Assembly (NCBI GenBank): GCA_012034055.1
Contig: JAAUSG010000010.1
Coordinates: 1-56,803 of the forward strand
Direction: 5' to 3'
Length of the DNA stretch: 56,803 nucleotides
From: Leptolyngbyaceae cyanobacterium RU_5_1
Lineage (GTDB): Bacteria; Cyanobacteriota; Cyanobacteriia; Leptolyngbyales; Leptolyngbyaceae
Shown here one piece after another: positions 7,546 to 16,337 of the stretch. The translations under genes were made by a program, and so were the position numbers. Positions within the stretch are counted from its first letter, which is position 1. Each line of letters opens with the position of its first letter. The notes below the pieces were generated by a model. It was not told the origin of the DNA. It saw only the letters and a list, made by a program, of their open reading frames with translations, and did not search any database.

Positions 7546-8271
7546 CTAAGCCTTTGCTTGCTCAAAGCGCTTGTTGACGGCATCCCAGTTAACCACGTTC
7601 CACCAGGCATTCAGGTAGTCTGCGCGGCGGTTCTGGTATTTGAGGTAGTAGGCGTGCTCCCAAACGTCGTTGCCCAGGATGGGGTAATTACCCTCGATCA
7701 GGGGGGAGTCCTGGTTCGGGGTGCTGGTGACTTGAAGTTTGCCGCCTTTGGTACGAACCAACCACACCCAACCGCTGCCAAAGCGCTTGGCACCCACTTC
7801 GTTGAACTGTTTTTTGAGTATGTCGAAGCTGCCGAAGTTAGATTGGATGGCTGTGGCGATCGCGCCCTTTGGTGCTCCGCCCCCATTGGGTCCCATAATT
7901 TCCCAGAACAGATTGTGATTAATATGCCCACCACCGTTGTTGCGAACGGCTGTACGGATGTCCTCTGGCAAACTGTTCAGGTTACGAATCAAGTCTTCGA
8001 TACTTTTACCTTGCAGATTCGGATATTTCTGGACGGCTGCATTCAGGTTGTTGATATAGGTGGCGTGGTGCTTGCCGTGGTGGAACTGCATGGTTGCCGC
8101 ATCGATGTGTGGCTCCAGAGCATTATAGGGGTAGGGAAGTGGAGGCAGGGTGAAGGGCCCTTTGGTGGGATCGGCTGCCCAGGCAGCGTCCTCCAGTGGA
8201 TAGATGCCAAGCCCAGCCGCTCCAAGGCTGGCTCCCAAAAGATAGAGAAAATTACGCCGCTTCAAAGTCAT
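7546..8271 (-). CDS. sodA: Manganese superoxide dismutase, Tat-exported
   Basis: 241 residues from ATG 8271. The longer frame begins with a GTG at 8346, but the ATG places a twin-arginine signal ([10 protein letters not shown], then a hydrophobic stretch and an AWAAD cleavage site near residue 33) at the N-terminus. Metal ligands by homology are H64 (QFHHGKHH), H119 ([10 protein letters not shown]), D202 and H206 (NDVWEHAYY). The GGH motif and QDSPL favour manganese over iron. It should dismutate superoxide in the periplasm or thylakoid lumen, as for the membrane-associated MnSOD of filamentous cyanobacteria. The spacer after the stop is AT-rich, with repeated TTTTGCATT. Confidence 0.9.
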   Translation of the reverse strand: MTLKRRNFLYLLGASLGAAGLGIYPLEDAAWAADPTKGPFTLPPLPYPYNALEPHIDAATMQFHHGKHHATYINNLNAAVQKYPNLQGKSIEDLIRNLNSLPEDIRTAVRNNGGGHINHNLFWEIMGPNGGGAPKGAIATAIQSNFGSFDILKKQFNEVGAKRFGSGWVWLVRTKGGKLQVTSTPNQDSPLIEGNYPILGNDVWEHAYYLKYQNRRADYLNAWWNVVNWDAVNKRFEQAKA

Positions 8272-8604
8272 AGGAGAATGGTAGAGTTGCAATTCGCGCC
8301 TAGCAATCACCGATTGTCTCACGCTACTGGCGTTCTGTACTCCCACTTCCGAATGAAAAAGAAATAAATTTGCGATCGTTTTTCCTGATAGAACGTTCAG
8401 TCTTTTGTAAAGAGCATCTTGTGCCGCTGTTTCACAGCTAACATAAGAAGACCACAGAGCTGACTTGTTCTGCTACGCTACCAGATGGGTAATAGCCAAG
8501 CTTAGAATTATGGTGAGCATCTATCAAGTTTCTTCTGTTATTCAGAGTGTTATCACAGGTATGTTGGCTTGGTTTTGATGAATTTGGAGTGAGTCAACTA
8601 AACG
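8272..8604. other. Divergent spacer between sodA and the kinase gene
   Basis: About 330 bp that should hold the promoters of both genes. I can point to AT-rich stretches but no operator I can name. No small ORF with a ribosome site stands out. Confidence 0.4.
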
Positions 8605-10479
8605 ATGAACTCTCTATTTCAACAGAGCGATTCTGTTCCTATTGTTGGTAATCGTTACAGGCTCATTAGCCAGCTAGGAGTTGGCGGGTTTGGGCATACC
8701 TTTCTGGCACAAGACTTGCACTTGCCGGATCGACCTCGATGTGTCGTCAAACGGCTAGTCGCGAGAACAACGGATGCCAAACATTTGAAAACAGCGCGGC
8801 GCTTGTTTGATACGGAAGCGAAAGTTCTCTATCAACTGGGCAAACACGATCAAATTCCTTCGCTGTTTGCCCACTTTGAGGACAATCAAGAGTTTTACCT
8901 GGTTCAAGAGTTTATTGAAGGGGAATCGCTGAGTCGGCAAATTGTGAAGGGAAAGCCCTGGTCAGAAGAGCAAGTGATCGTCTTGCTATACGACATTTTA
9001 CAAGTCTTAGCATTTGTTCATCAGCAAAACGTCATTCATCGCGACATCAAGCCTTCCAATCTAATGCGTCGCCGTAAAGACGGCAAGATTGTGCTGATCG
9101 ACTTTGGCGCAGTCAAGCAAGTCAGTGTAACCGGTGATGATCCTCCTTCAGGGATGACGGATTTAACGATTTCGATCGGAACTAAAGGGTACACGTCCAA
9201 TGAACAGCTCGCTGGCAAGCCTCGCTTTTGTAGCGATGTTTACGCGGTCGGCATTGCTGGACTACAAGCGCTAACTGGGATGTCTCCAAAACATCTGGGT
9301 GAAGACACCGTCACAGGTGAGGTTGCCTGGCGCGTTCATGTGCCGACGGTCAGTCCTGAACTGGCAGAGGTGATCGATCGCATGGTTTGCTACGATTTTC
9401 GAGACCGCTACCCAACAGCAATTGAGGCTCTGGAGGCCCTTGAGCAGTTGCCAATTCAACTCAGCGAATATCAATTTCAGCCGTGGATTGAAGCCGTGGA
9501 GCTTGACTCAACGGTGGAATTTAGATCGGCGATCGACGCCCGGTCTACTCAACTGGAGACGGGAGCGACCAACGCGACCCATAACGGTGCATTAACCAAT
9601 TCGCATGATGAAACATTAACGTTGACGACGGATAATGACTCGTTTGCAACCTCCATCTATCACCCTGAGAGTTTGCAAGAGCCAGGGGAGGACCCACCTG
9701 CTACGGCTCTTTCTAAACTACCAAAACAGTTGACTAAGCGATCGACGATTGTGGCAGGTGGTCTGGCGATCGCAGGGGCTACCGTACTGTCCGTCAGCCT
9801 TCCGTCTCTAAAGTTTGGCAATCACTCTACGGTTCCTTTTGTCTCATCGGTCAATAGTTCGACGGTTCCTAGCCTTTCATCCATCCCAAACACCAAATCT
9901 CTTTCCCCCCAACAGCAGGCGACCCATTTGCTGGGTGAAGCTGACCGCCTGCGCAAACAGCGGCAGTACAGTCAAGCACTGGTGAACTACGATCAGGCAA
10001 TTAAGCTGCAGCCCAATCTGGCACGGGCCTATTGGGGGCAATGTGACAGCTTGAGCGGGTTGCGTCAGTTTGATCAGGCGATCGTGGCCTGCAATGATGC
10101 GCTTGATCTCCAACCCGATTATCCCAAAGCTCTTTGGAGTAAAGGGAAGGTATTTAAGCAGCAAGATCGTGATCTAGAAGCTCTTCGTCTGTTTGAGCAG
10201 GCAACGGCTCTCGATCCCAACTTTGCTGAAGCCTGGGTTGATTTGGGGATTGCGCTGCAGGGAGTGGGGCGTTCGGTGGAAGCGATCGAGGCACTCGACC
10301 AAGCGATCGCGTTGAATCGTAACCTGGCTGAAGCGTGGAGTGTGCGAGGAACTGCCCTTTGGAACCTGGGACGCTTTGACCAGGCCGCTGCCTCGCTGGA
10401 CAAAGCCCTGCAAATTCAGCCCGATGCCGCTGATGCTCGGGCGTTACGGGAGCTAGCGCGGAAAGAATTGGGGTATTAG
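8605..10479 (+). CDS. Serine/threonine protein kinase with C-terminal TPR repeats
   Basis: 624 residues. The Hanks-type kinase domain spans about 15-285: glycine loop GVGGFG (25-30), catalytic K49 (VVKRL), HRDIKPSN (145-152), DFG (166-168) and GTKGYTSNEQ in the P+1 loop. A linker rich in Thr/Asp follows. One membrane span lies near residues 378-402 (TIVAGGLAIAGATVLSVSL). About five TPR units then fill 435-620. The kinase is therefore cytoplasmic and the TPRs should be outside the membrane. This is the common cyanobacterial Pkn architecture; substrates are unknown. Its stop is 16 bp from the convergent response regulator gene. Confidence 0.92.
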   Translation: MNSLFQQSDSVPIVGNRYRLISQLGVGGFGHTFLAQDLHLPDRPRCVVKRLVARTTDAKHLKTARRLFDTEAKVLYQLGKHDQIPSLFAHFEDNQEFYLVQEFIEGESLSRQIVKGKPWSEEQVIVLLYDILQVLAFVHQQNVIHRDIKPSNLMRRRKDGKIVLIDFGAVKQVSVTGDDPPSGMTDLTISIGTKGYTSNEQLAGKPRFCSDVYAVGIAGLQALTGMSPKHLGEDTVTGEVAWRVHVPTVSPELAEVIDRMVCYDFRDRYPTAIEALEALEQLPIQLSEYQFQPWIEAVELDSTVEFRSAIDARSTQLETGATNATHNGALTNSHDETLTLTTDNDSFATSIYHPESLQEPGEDPPATALSKLPKQLTKRSTIVAGGLAIAGATVLSVSLPSLKFGNHSTVPFVSSVNSSTVPSLSSIPNTKSLSPQQQATHLLGEADRLRKQRQYSQALVNYDQAIKLQPNLARAYWGQCDSLSGLRQFDQAIVACNDALDLQPDYPKALWSKGKVFKQQDRDLEALRLFEQATALDPNFAEAWVDLGIALQGVGRSVEAIEALDQAIALNRNLAEAWSVRGTALWNLGRFDQAAASLDKALQIQPDAADARALRELARKELGY

Positions 10480-10495
10480 GGATGTCATGATTTCC

Positions 10496-11185
10496 TCACT
10501 GAGATTTGGACTCTTCTAACCAGGTGAGGAACGAGGTGGCAAGAATGGCGGCCTGGGTACGATCGCGCAAATTCAGCCGACTCAAGATGCTGGTGATGTG
10601 AGCTTTCACGGTTCGTTCCGAAATGTAGAGGGCTTGAGCAATTTCCCGGTTATTCGCTCCGGTGGCAATCAGGCCCAGCACTTCTTGTTCGCGGGGGGTG
10701 AGGCTGGCCAGTTCGGGGGGAAGGCGGGCGGGCTGAGGAGACGCTGGCTGCGTGGGTGGCGATTGAGCCATCAGTTTTTGGAACAGTCCCGGACCCATCT
10801 GGGTATAGCCTTTATAAACTCCCCGAATCGCATCGGCAAGTTCGTCAGAGGGAGTGTCTTTGAGCAAATACCCCATTGCCCCAAACCGCATTGCCCGATC
10901 GATATACTCATCATTGTCAAACGTCGTCAGCACCAGAACTTTGGTCTGGGGAAACCGCTGGCAAATCTCACGGGTGGCGGCGACTCCGTCCATCACGGGC
11001 ATGCGCACATCCATCAACACCACATCGACGGGTTGGTTAGTTGCGGACCAGGTTTCGACGAGGGCGATCGCCTGCTGACCATTTTCGGCTTCTCCCACCA
11101 CCTGCAAGTCTGGCTTCGCTTCCAGCAAGCTCCGCAATCCCTGACGAATAATCGTTTGGTCATCGACGAGTAGGAGCCGGATCAT
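10496..11185 (-). CDS. NarL/LuxR-family response regulator
   Basis: 229 residues. The receiver domain has the acidic pair in LLVDDQ (D8/D9), phospho-acceptor D59 (VLMDVRMPVMDG), the switch Thr in LVLTTFD and the conserved Lys in YLLKDT. A Pro/Gln linker leads to a LuxR helix-turn-helix at about 165-215 (LTPREQEVLGLIATG, NNREIAQALYISERTVKAHI). The start overlaps the stop of the histidine kinase gene by four bases (ATGA), indicating translational coupling. It is the last gene of the minus-strand block that includes the Spy-like, MacAB-like and subtilisin genes, which makes those genes plausible targets. Confidence 0.93.
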   Translation of the reverse strand: MIRLLLVDDQTIIRQGLRSLLEAKPDLQVVGEAENGQQAIALVETWSATNQPVDVVLMDVRMPVMDGVAATREICQRFPQTKVLVLTTFDNDEYIDRAMRFGAMGYLLKDTPSDELADAIRGVYKGYTQMGPGLFQKLMAQSPPTQPASPQPARLPPELASLTPREQEVLGLIATGANNREIAQALYISERTVKAHITSILSRLNLRDRTQAAILATSFLTWLEESKSQ

Positions 11186-11979
11186 GTTGCAAACCTCACA
11201 TGTGGAATCCGAACCGTAATAGTGCAGCCTGCACCCGATTGACTAACCAGGTTGAATTGCCCTCCCAGAGCAGCGGTGCGCTCTTGCATCCCCTGCAGCC
11301 CAAAGCCAGTTGTGTTTTGCTCAGGATTGAATCCAATCCCGTTGTCCTTCACTTTCAGGCACAGCATCTCGTCCTGTTCTTGCAGGTAGATTTTGACATT
11401 GGTAGCTTCGCTGTGTTTATAGATATTGGTGAGCGCTTCCTGAGTAATGCGATAGAGGGCCGTGCTGACTTCTGAGGTGAGCGGGTAAGACAGGCTAACC
11501 GTGTAGCTGGGAGTAATTCCGGTCATCGTTTGAAAGTCGTTGACGAGTGTCGCGATCGCGCCCTCCAACGACTTTCCCAGTAGCGGGTCGGCCCGCAACG
11601 TTCTCACCGACTGGCGCACCTCTCTCAACGCCTGGGTTCCCAACTGTCTAGCTGCTGTGATAAAACCCCTGGTTTTCTCTGGATCCGAGGGCAAAAACAG
11701 CAGCGCATTTTCCAACTGAATGCTCTGCGCCGTCAGTGCGTGTCCCAGGGAATCGTGGATTTCCCGAGCAATCCGGTTGCGCTCCTGCAACGCAGACTGG
11801 TCCTCAATTCGCAATGCATATTGACGCAGTTGCTCATGTGCCGTTGTCAGTTGTTCCCGATTTTGCCGCTCTGACAGCAACGCATTAATCAGCAACAACA
11901 CAAACGCGATCGCCAGCGCAAACAAGAATACTCCATTCAACTTCAGGGTCAAAAACGAGACACTCGATGGCTCGATCAA
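11182..11979 (-). CDS. NarL-type sensor histidine kinase, C-terminal catalytic part
   Basis: 265 residues as read, but the only start is a TTG. It begins with a membrane span (NGVFLFALAIAFVLLLINAL), then a short coiled-coil, the HisKA_3 phospho-acceptor H75 (REIHDSLGH), an N-box (EALTNIYKHSEATN), G1 (DNGIGF) and GFGLQGM. The first codon overlaps the stop of the upstream membrane ORF (11976-12431) in another frame. Homologues I know of join the two parts in one protein of about 410 residues. I therefore read this as one kinase split by a one-base shift between about 11979 and 12058. Two coupled genes remain possible. Confidence 0.85.
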   Translation of the reverse strand: MIEPSSVSFLTLKLNGVFLFALAIAFVLLLINALLSERQNREQLTTAHEQLRQYALRIEDQSALQERNRIAREIHDSLGHALTAQSIQLENALLFLPSDPEKTRGFITAARQLGTQALREVRQSVRTLRADPLLGKSLEGAIATLVNDFQTMTGITPSYTVSLSYPLTSEVSTALYRITQEALTNIYKHSEATNVKIYLQEQDEMLCLKVKDNGIGFNPEQNTTGFGLQGMQERTAALGGQFNLVSQSGAGCTITVRIPHVRFAT

Positions 11980-12431
11980 TTTGAGGCGATCGCCCCCTGT
12001 CTTCCCAGATGTTCGGCAGATTTGATAAATGGAAACGGTGGATCCACGAAGAACAGATTAATTACAAACGACAAAACCGCTATGCCTGCAACAATCAACC
12101 GTCCTGGCATCTGATAGGTTCGACAGGCCCGAATCACCGCTACCAATGCGAGAAACGGCAGGGAGCGCATGGGACCATCAGAGGTTGGCAGCCAAATAAT
12201 TGCAAACTCCAAAGCCGTATGCAGAATCTTGTCAATCAGCCGTTTAGTGGGCACCCGCAGTCCCAGTAAACCGAAGCACAGCACACTCACAAACGACAAC
12301 CAGGGAGATTTTGGGAACGGGTCAATCCTTGGCACCAGGATAATTGTGAGGGCAGTAAAACCCAGCAAAATCCACTCCAGATAAAGCAGCAGGCGTAGAG
12401 GATGGGTTTGTAACGAAAACAGGCGATTCAC
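11976..12431 (-). CDS. Sensor histidine kinase, N-terminal membrane part
   Basis: 151 residues with four hydrophobic stretches (for example LRLLLYLEWILLGFTALTII, SFVSVLCFGLLGL and LIVAGIAVLSFVINLFFV) and no catalytic domain. It ends at TGA 11976, overlapping the TTG from which the kinase part is read. The other frame continues open upstream past the junction (reading GKTGGDRLKLIEPSS) back to a TAA at about 12060. This is the pattern expected from a frameshift near the HIP1 site at 11987-11994. The membrane part would supply the sensing region. Confidence 0.7.
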   Translation of the reverse strand: MNRLFSLQTHPLRLLLYLEWILLGFTALTIILVPRIDPFPKSPWLSFVSVLCFGLLGLRVPTKRLIDKILHTALEFAIIWLPTSDGPMRSLPFLALVAVIRACRTYQMPGRLIVAGIAVLSFVINLFFVDPPFPFIKSAEHLGRQGAIASN

Positions 12432-12592
12432 AGTAGATGAGTTTCAGATTTGGGGTTAGATGAGGCTGAAAGCGGCTTCCTGTCTGGAACATAAAATTCG
12501 TCAGAATCAGAATCACTCGTGGATATATCGCCCTCTGTAGAACATGACGTCGCTGAAATTCGCAGTCGATGTAAGTGCGGTCGTAGGTTGCC

Positions 12593-13285
12593 TTATCCAG
12601 AGGCGCGATCGCGTGTGTCCACAATTAACCCATCCTGGACACGAATGGTTCGTTTTGTTTGGGCGGCAACATCGGATTCGTGAGTGACGATCACGATGGT
12701 GATGCCTTGTTGATTCAGATCGGTGAGCAGCGACATGACCTCCCGCGATGTTTCAGTATCCAGGGCACCCGTAGGTTCGTCTGCCAATACCAGAGCAGGA
12801 TGATTGACTAAGGCACGGGCGATCGCCACTCGCTGCTGCTGCCCTCCCGAAAGCTGGCTGGGACGGTTGTGCAGTCGATCTGCCAGCCCAACGCGCGTCA
12901 ATGCGGCAATCGCTCGTTGCCGTCGCTTTCGACGAGGCACATTGGCATACACCATTGGCAGCATCACATTCTCCAGCGCCGTGGCACGCGGCAACAGGTT
13001 GAACTGCTGAAACACAAAACCAACGCGCTGGTTGCGAATGTACGCCAGTTCATCATTGTCCAACGTCGTCAGGTTTCTGCCCTCCAGAACGTAATGCCCC
13101 GTAGTTGGGCGATCCAGGCAGCCAATGATATTCATCAACGTAGACTTGCCCGAACCCGACACGCCCATGATGGCGATGTATTCGCCCTCTTCAATGGCCA
13201 AATCAATGCCTTTTAGCACGGGAACAGAGACCTCGCCTAAACGATAGGTTTTACGAATTCCCTCCATCCAGATCATGGTTGCCAT
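12593..13285 (-). CDS. ABC transporter ATP-binding protein (MacB/LolD type)
   Basis: 230 residues. Walker A is GVSGSGKST (41-49), the Q-loop is FVFQQFNLLP, the signature is QLSGGQQQR (from 144), and Walker B with the D-loop is LVLADEPTGALD. The H-loop His is in IVTHE. It is most like the MacB, LolD and DevA group that pairs with FtsX-type permeases. Its partners are the permease (14895-16192) and MacA-like adaptor (16338-17726) upstream on the same strand; the subtilisin gene lies between permease and ATPase. The complex would move a substrate out of the cytoplasmic membrane or periplasm. Confidence 0.9.
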   Translation of the reverse strand: MATMIWMEGIRKTYRLGEVSVPVLKGIDLAIEEGEYIAIMGVSGSGKSTLMNIIGCLDRPTTGHYVLEGRNLTTLDNDELAYIRNQRVGFVFQQFNLLPRATALENVMLPMVYANVPRRKRRQRAIAALTRVGLADRLHNRPSQLSGGQQQRVAIARALVNHPALVLADEPTGALDTETSREVMSLLTDLNQQGITIVIVTHESDVAAQTKRTIRVQDGLIVDTRDRASG

Positions 13286-13292
13286 AGTAGGT

Positions 13293-13336
13293 AGTGAGGA
13301 GTGAGGAGTGAGGAGTGAGGAGTGAGGAGTGAGGAG
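13293..13336. repeat. Heptamer tandem repeat (AGTGAGG)
   Basis: Six perfect or near-perfect copies of AGTGAGG in the 80-bp spacer between the subtilisin stop and the ABC ATPase start. Several AGGAGT stretches are ribosome-site-like only on the opposite strand. It matches the heptanucleotide repeat class of cyanobacteria. Confidence 0.8.
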
Positions 13337-13365
13337 ATGTTGTTAGCTGAAACCTGAAACCTCTC

Positions 13366-14868
13366 CTAAGCCGTAGTCTTGAGTGGGTCAGCCGTTGTCG
13401 TTAACAAGTTTGTGACTTGACTGGGGGTTAGAGTTGGGTTGGCGCTCAGGATCAGGGCTGCTACGCCGGATACGTGAGGCGTTGCCATTGATGTGCCGTT
13501 ATAGTTCTGGTACGTACTGCCTGGAGTGGTGGAAGTGATAGTCACGCCGGGTGCAACGATGTAGTTCAGGACTGATGCTCCGGCGCGATTTGAGAAGCTT
13601 GCCAGGGTTTGATTGCGGTCTACGGCACCTACGGCAATTCCCCACTGGTTTGCCAGACTGGCAGGAAAACTTGTTTGCGAAGTATATTCATTCCCGGCGG
13701 CCATGACAACTAGAGATCCCTTCGCCGTCGCGTATTCAACAGCGGCTGCCATGTCACTGGAATAGTCACCGCCGAGGCTGAGGTTGATAATGTCGGCTCC
13801 GTTGTCAGCCGCATATCGGATTCCAGCCGCTACGTTTTTTGATGTGCCACTGCCAGTTTCATCTAAAACTCTCACGGGCATAATTTGGGCGCTGTAGGCA
13901 ACACCAGTTGTGCCAGTCCCGTTGTTTTCAGCCGCGATCGTGCCTGCAACGTGAGTACCGTGACTATCCAAGTCCATCGGGTCATGATCACTGCCGACAA
14001 AATCCCAGCCTCGTAGATCGTCGATGTATCCGTTGCTGTCATCGTCAATGCCATTGCCAGCAATTTCGTCGCTGTTCACCCAAATGTTGGCATCCAGATC
14101 CGGATGGGTGTAATCTACGCCCGTGTCTACGACGGCGACGACAACGCCCTGCCCAGTATAGCCCTGTGCCCAAACTTCAGGGGCATTGATCTGATCTAAA
14201 TTCCAGCTATTGCCACCCAAATCCGCGACTTCTGCAAAGGAACTCTGCCCGATCGCTTCGGAAACGGCATCTGCCGCATTGACTAACCCATAACCGTAGA
14301 CGGAACTATATCCGGTTGGTAACGTTGACTCGGACGCAGAGACTGTCAGGGTATAGTTTGTGCTGCCGGAGTATCGATAAACCTGGATAAAGTAGGTGCC
14401 TGCGGTCAGCCCTGGTTGAGTGATTGACTCATTCGACCCGAACCCCAGCTCGGAACGGGCAATTTCCTCGCCTGTATCGATCGCGCCATTGCTGTTGAAA
14501 TCGGCAAACAGTTTCACATCAGCATCGGCAAAGGTACTCATTCCCGTCAGTGACAGGCTGACATTGCTAGAGCTGGTCAGACTGAAGCGGTAGTAGTCGG
14601 ATGGATCTGTGCGGCTCACTGAGTCGCTATAGGTCTGAGTCCCCTGGAGGACACCCATATCGGTGGCTGTAGCAGGGGTGTTATCGGTGTCAGCCGTAAC
14701 GACTTGACGCTCGAACGAAGCATGGTAGATAAGGGAGCTATCAATGGAGGAGTCTGCCCAACCGGAGTCAGAGTCGGCAAATCCGTACCTGGATGTGCTG
14801 GACTGGGAAACCAGACGGGTATTCAGTTCTAGGTCGGTTCGCAATTCGGTCAACATATCGGTGCTCAA
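13366..14868 (-). CDS. Subtilisin-like (S8) serine protease with PPC domain
   Basis: 500 residues. Residues about 60-178 form a pre-peptidase C-terminal (PPC) beta domain (DYYRFSL, GTYFIQVYRY). The S8 catalytic domain follows, with D248 (AVVDTGVDYTHPDL), H303 (DSHGTHVAGT), oxyanion N393 (AAGN) and S460 (NGTSMATPHVSG). All catalytic residues are intact. There is no Sec or Tat signal and no RTX repeats. Oddly, YGYGLVNAADAV, a motif usually at the C-terminal end of S8 domains, sits before the catalytic domain at 191-202. The gene lies 26 bp after the macB-like permease and before its ATPase, so it may be exported by that transporter, or be exported another way. Confidence 0.9.
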   Translation of the reverse strand: MSTDMLTELRTDLELNTRLVSQSSTSRYGFADSDSGWADSSIDSSLIYHASFERQVVTADTDNTPATATDMGVLQGTQTYSDSVSRTDPSDYYRFSLTSSSNVSLSLTGMSTFADADVKLFADFNSNGAIDTGEEIARSELGFGSNESITQPGLTAGTYFIQVYRYSGSTNYTLTVSASESTLPTGYSSVYGYGLVNAADAVSEAIGQSSFAEVADLGGNSWNLDQINAPEVWAQGYTGQGVVVAVVDTGVDYTHPDLDANIWVNSDEIAGNGIDDDSNGYIDDLRGWDFVGSDHDPMDLDSHGTHVAGTIAAENNGTGTTGVAYSAQIMPVRVLDETGSGTSKNVAAGIRYAADNGADIINLSLGGDYSSDMAAAVEYATAKGSLVVMAAGNEYTSQTSFPASLANQWGIAVGAVDRNQTLASFSNRAGASVLNYIVAPGVTITSTTPGSTYQNYNGTSMATPHVSGVAALILSANPTLTPSQVTNLLTTTADPLKTTA

Positions 14869-14894
14869 ATAATGGGGCTATGGACTGCAAAGGG

Positions 14895-16192
14895 TTACTC
14901 ACTCCGGAGAGCCGCGATCGGATCGAGATGGGCCGCATTGCGAGCTGGAATCACGCCTGCAAGTAGCCCAACGGTAAATGACAACCCAAAACCACACCCA
15001 ATTGACCAGACAGACACGACAAACGGAAAGGCGAACAGGGTGGCAGCGCCAAACGCAATCAGAATGCCGCTGCCAATCCCGATTCCACCACCGATGGTAG
15101 AAATCGCGATCGCTTCAGCGAGGAATTGGTTCAGGATAGCAAAATTCGTTGCACCGACGGCTTTGCGAACACCAATCTCGCGGGTGCGTTCAACAACCGC
15201 CACCAGCATGATGTTGGCGATCCCGATGCCACCGACGACGAGAGAGATGCCCGCGATCGCACCACCATCATCGTGAACAGCCCCACCACATTCGTGAGCG
15301 TGCTGACGATATCCGCCTGGTTTGTAATCCGGAAATCGTCTTCTCCCGACGAACGGATGTCGTGGCGCAGACGCAAGAGATTGGTGACCTGAAATTGGGC
15401 CGCGTTCAGGTGTTCCTGTCCCGCCACTTTCACATAGATGCCGTTTACGGCCACCCCGGTCAATGCATTGTTACCGACCATTCGGGCTGACATGGCCGTG
15501 AGCGGAATAAAGACCTGATCATCCCGATCCATCGGGCCCTGAGACCCCTTCGCTTCCATCACCCCAATCACTTCGTACTGCTCTCCGTGAATCCGAATCG
15601 TTTGCGTGATCGCAGTCCCACCCTGTCCAAACAGCTCATTCCGCACCGTTGGCCCCAGAATCGCCACCTGTTGTGCCGAATCCAGCTCCTTTTGACTAAA
15701 AAATCGCCCTTCAACCGGATGAGTATTGCGGGCTTCTGGATAGTTCAAATCGGTGCCCAAGATGGTGGTTGACTGGTTCTGCTGCCCATAAACAACCTGT
15801 CCCGGTTTTTGCAGGTAGGCAGAAACCACCTGAGCTGAGGGAGCCTGTTCTTGAATCGCCTTCGCATCCTCCCAGGTCAGGGTTGAACTAGATCCCATCG
15901 ACAACATGACATTGCCGCTTTTGGCAGCCCCTGCCATGACCTGTAAAACGTCCGTGCCCAATGCCTGAATTTGCTGCTCCGTCGCCTTTTGTATCCCCTG
16001 GCCTATGGATGTAATCGCAATCACAGAGCCGATGCCAATAATCACACCCAGCATGGTCAGGGCTGTCCGCAGTTTGCTATTCCATAAAGCATGGGTCGCG
16101 ATCGCCAGAATTTCCACGGGTGACACCGGATTGGACTGGATCGGGTGGAGCGGACGGGTCGGACGAGTAAGAGTTGGTACAGGTTTGATCAT
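14895..16192 (-). pseudogene. MacB/FtsX-type ABC permease, frameshifted
   Basis: Read as two pieces: 15131-16192 (N-terminal 353 residues) and 14895-15209 (C-terminal 104 residues). The first has a membrane span after ALWNSKLRTALTMLGVIIGI and the MacB periplasmic domain. It loses sense after TNVVGLFTMM. From there the next frame continues GAIAGISLVVGGIGIANIML into VERTREIGVRKAVGA and two more spans, so a single base is missing near 15259-15270. The repaired protein would be about 432 residues with the usual four-span MacB plan. With its ATPase and adaptor it would form a tripartite-type exporter. Sequencing error is as likely as true loss. Confidence 0.88.
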
Positions 16193-16236
16193 CTCTAGAT
16201 ACCCATTTAAGGCATTTAATAAAACCGCAATCTTCT

Positions 16237-16302
16237 GTAGGGGCGGGTTTTGCCGAGCGCCTTTGGTTTAAGTGTTCAATCGTCTGCCAAACCCGCCCCT
16301 AC
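16237..16302. repeat. Inverted repeat family GTAGGGGCGGGTTT, copy 1
   Basis: Arms GTAGGGGCGGGTTT (16237-16250) and AAACCCGCCCCTAC (16289-16302) with a 38-base centre. It lies between the MacA-like stop and the permease start. Other copies are at 54148-54216 (16-bp arms) and a decayed one at about 40593-40653. It is non-coding and might fold in the operon mRNA. Confidence 0.85.
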
Positions 16303-16337
16303 GCCAACAAACTTTTGCATGGTATGAATCTACGTTC

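Noticed and set aside
7558-8367. A 269-codon plus-strand open frame opposite sodA
   Set aside because: It is fully antisense to a well-conserved superoxide dismutase, lacks a ribosome site and has no recognisable domain.
13293-13336. AGTGAGG tandem array as a possible CRISPR or regulator array
   Set aside because: Units are contiguous heptamers without spacers, matching cyanobacterial short tandem repeats.
14872-15392. Plus-strand frames across the macB-like gene
   Set aside because: They are shadows of the minus-strand permease, whose FtsX-type motifs are clear in the opposite direction.
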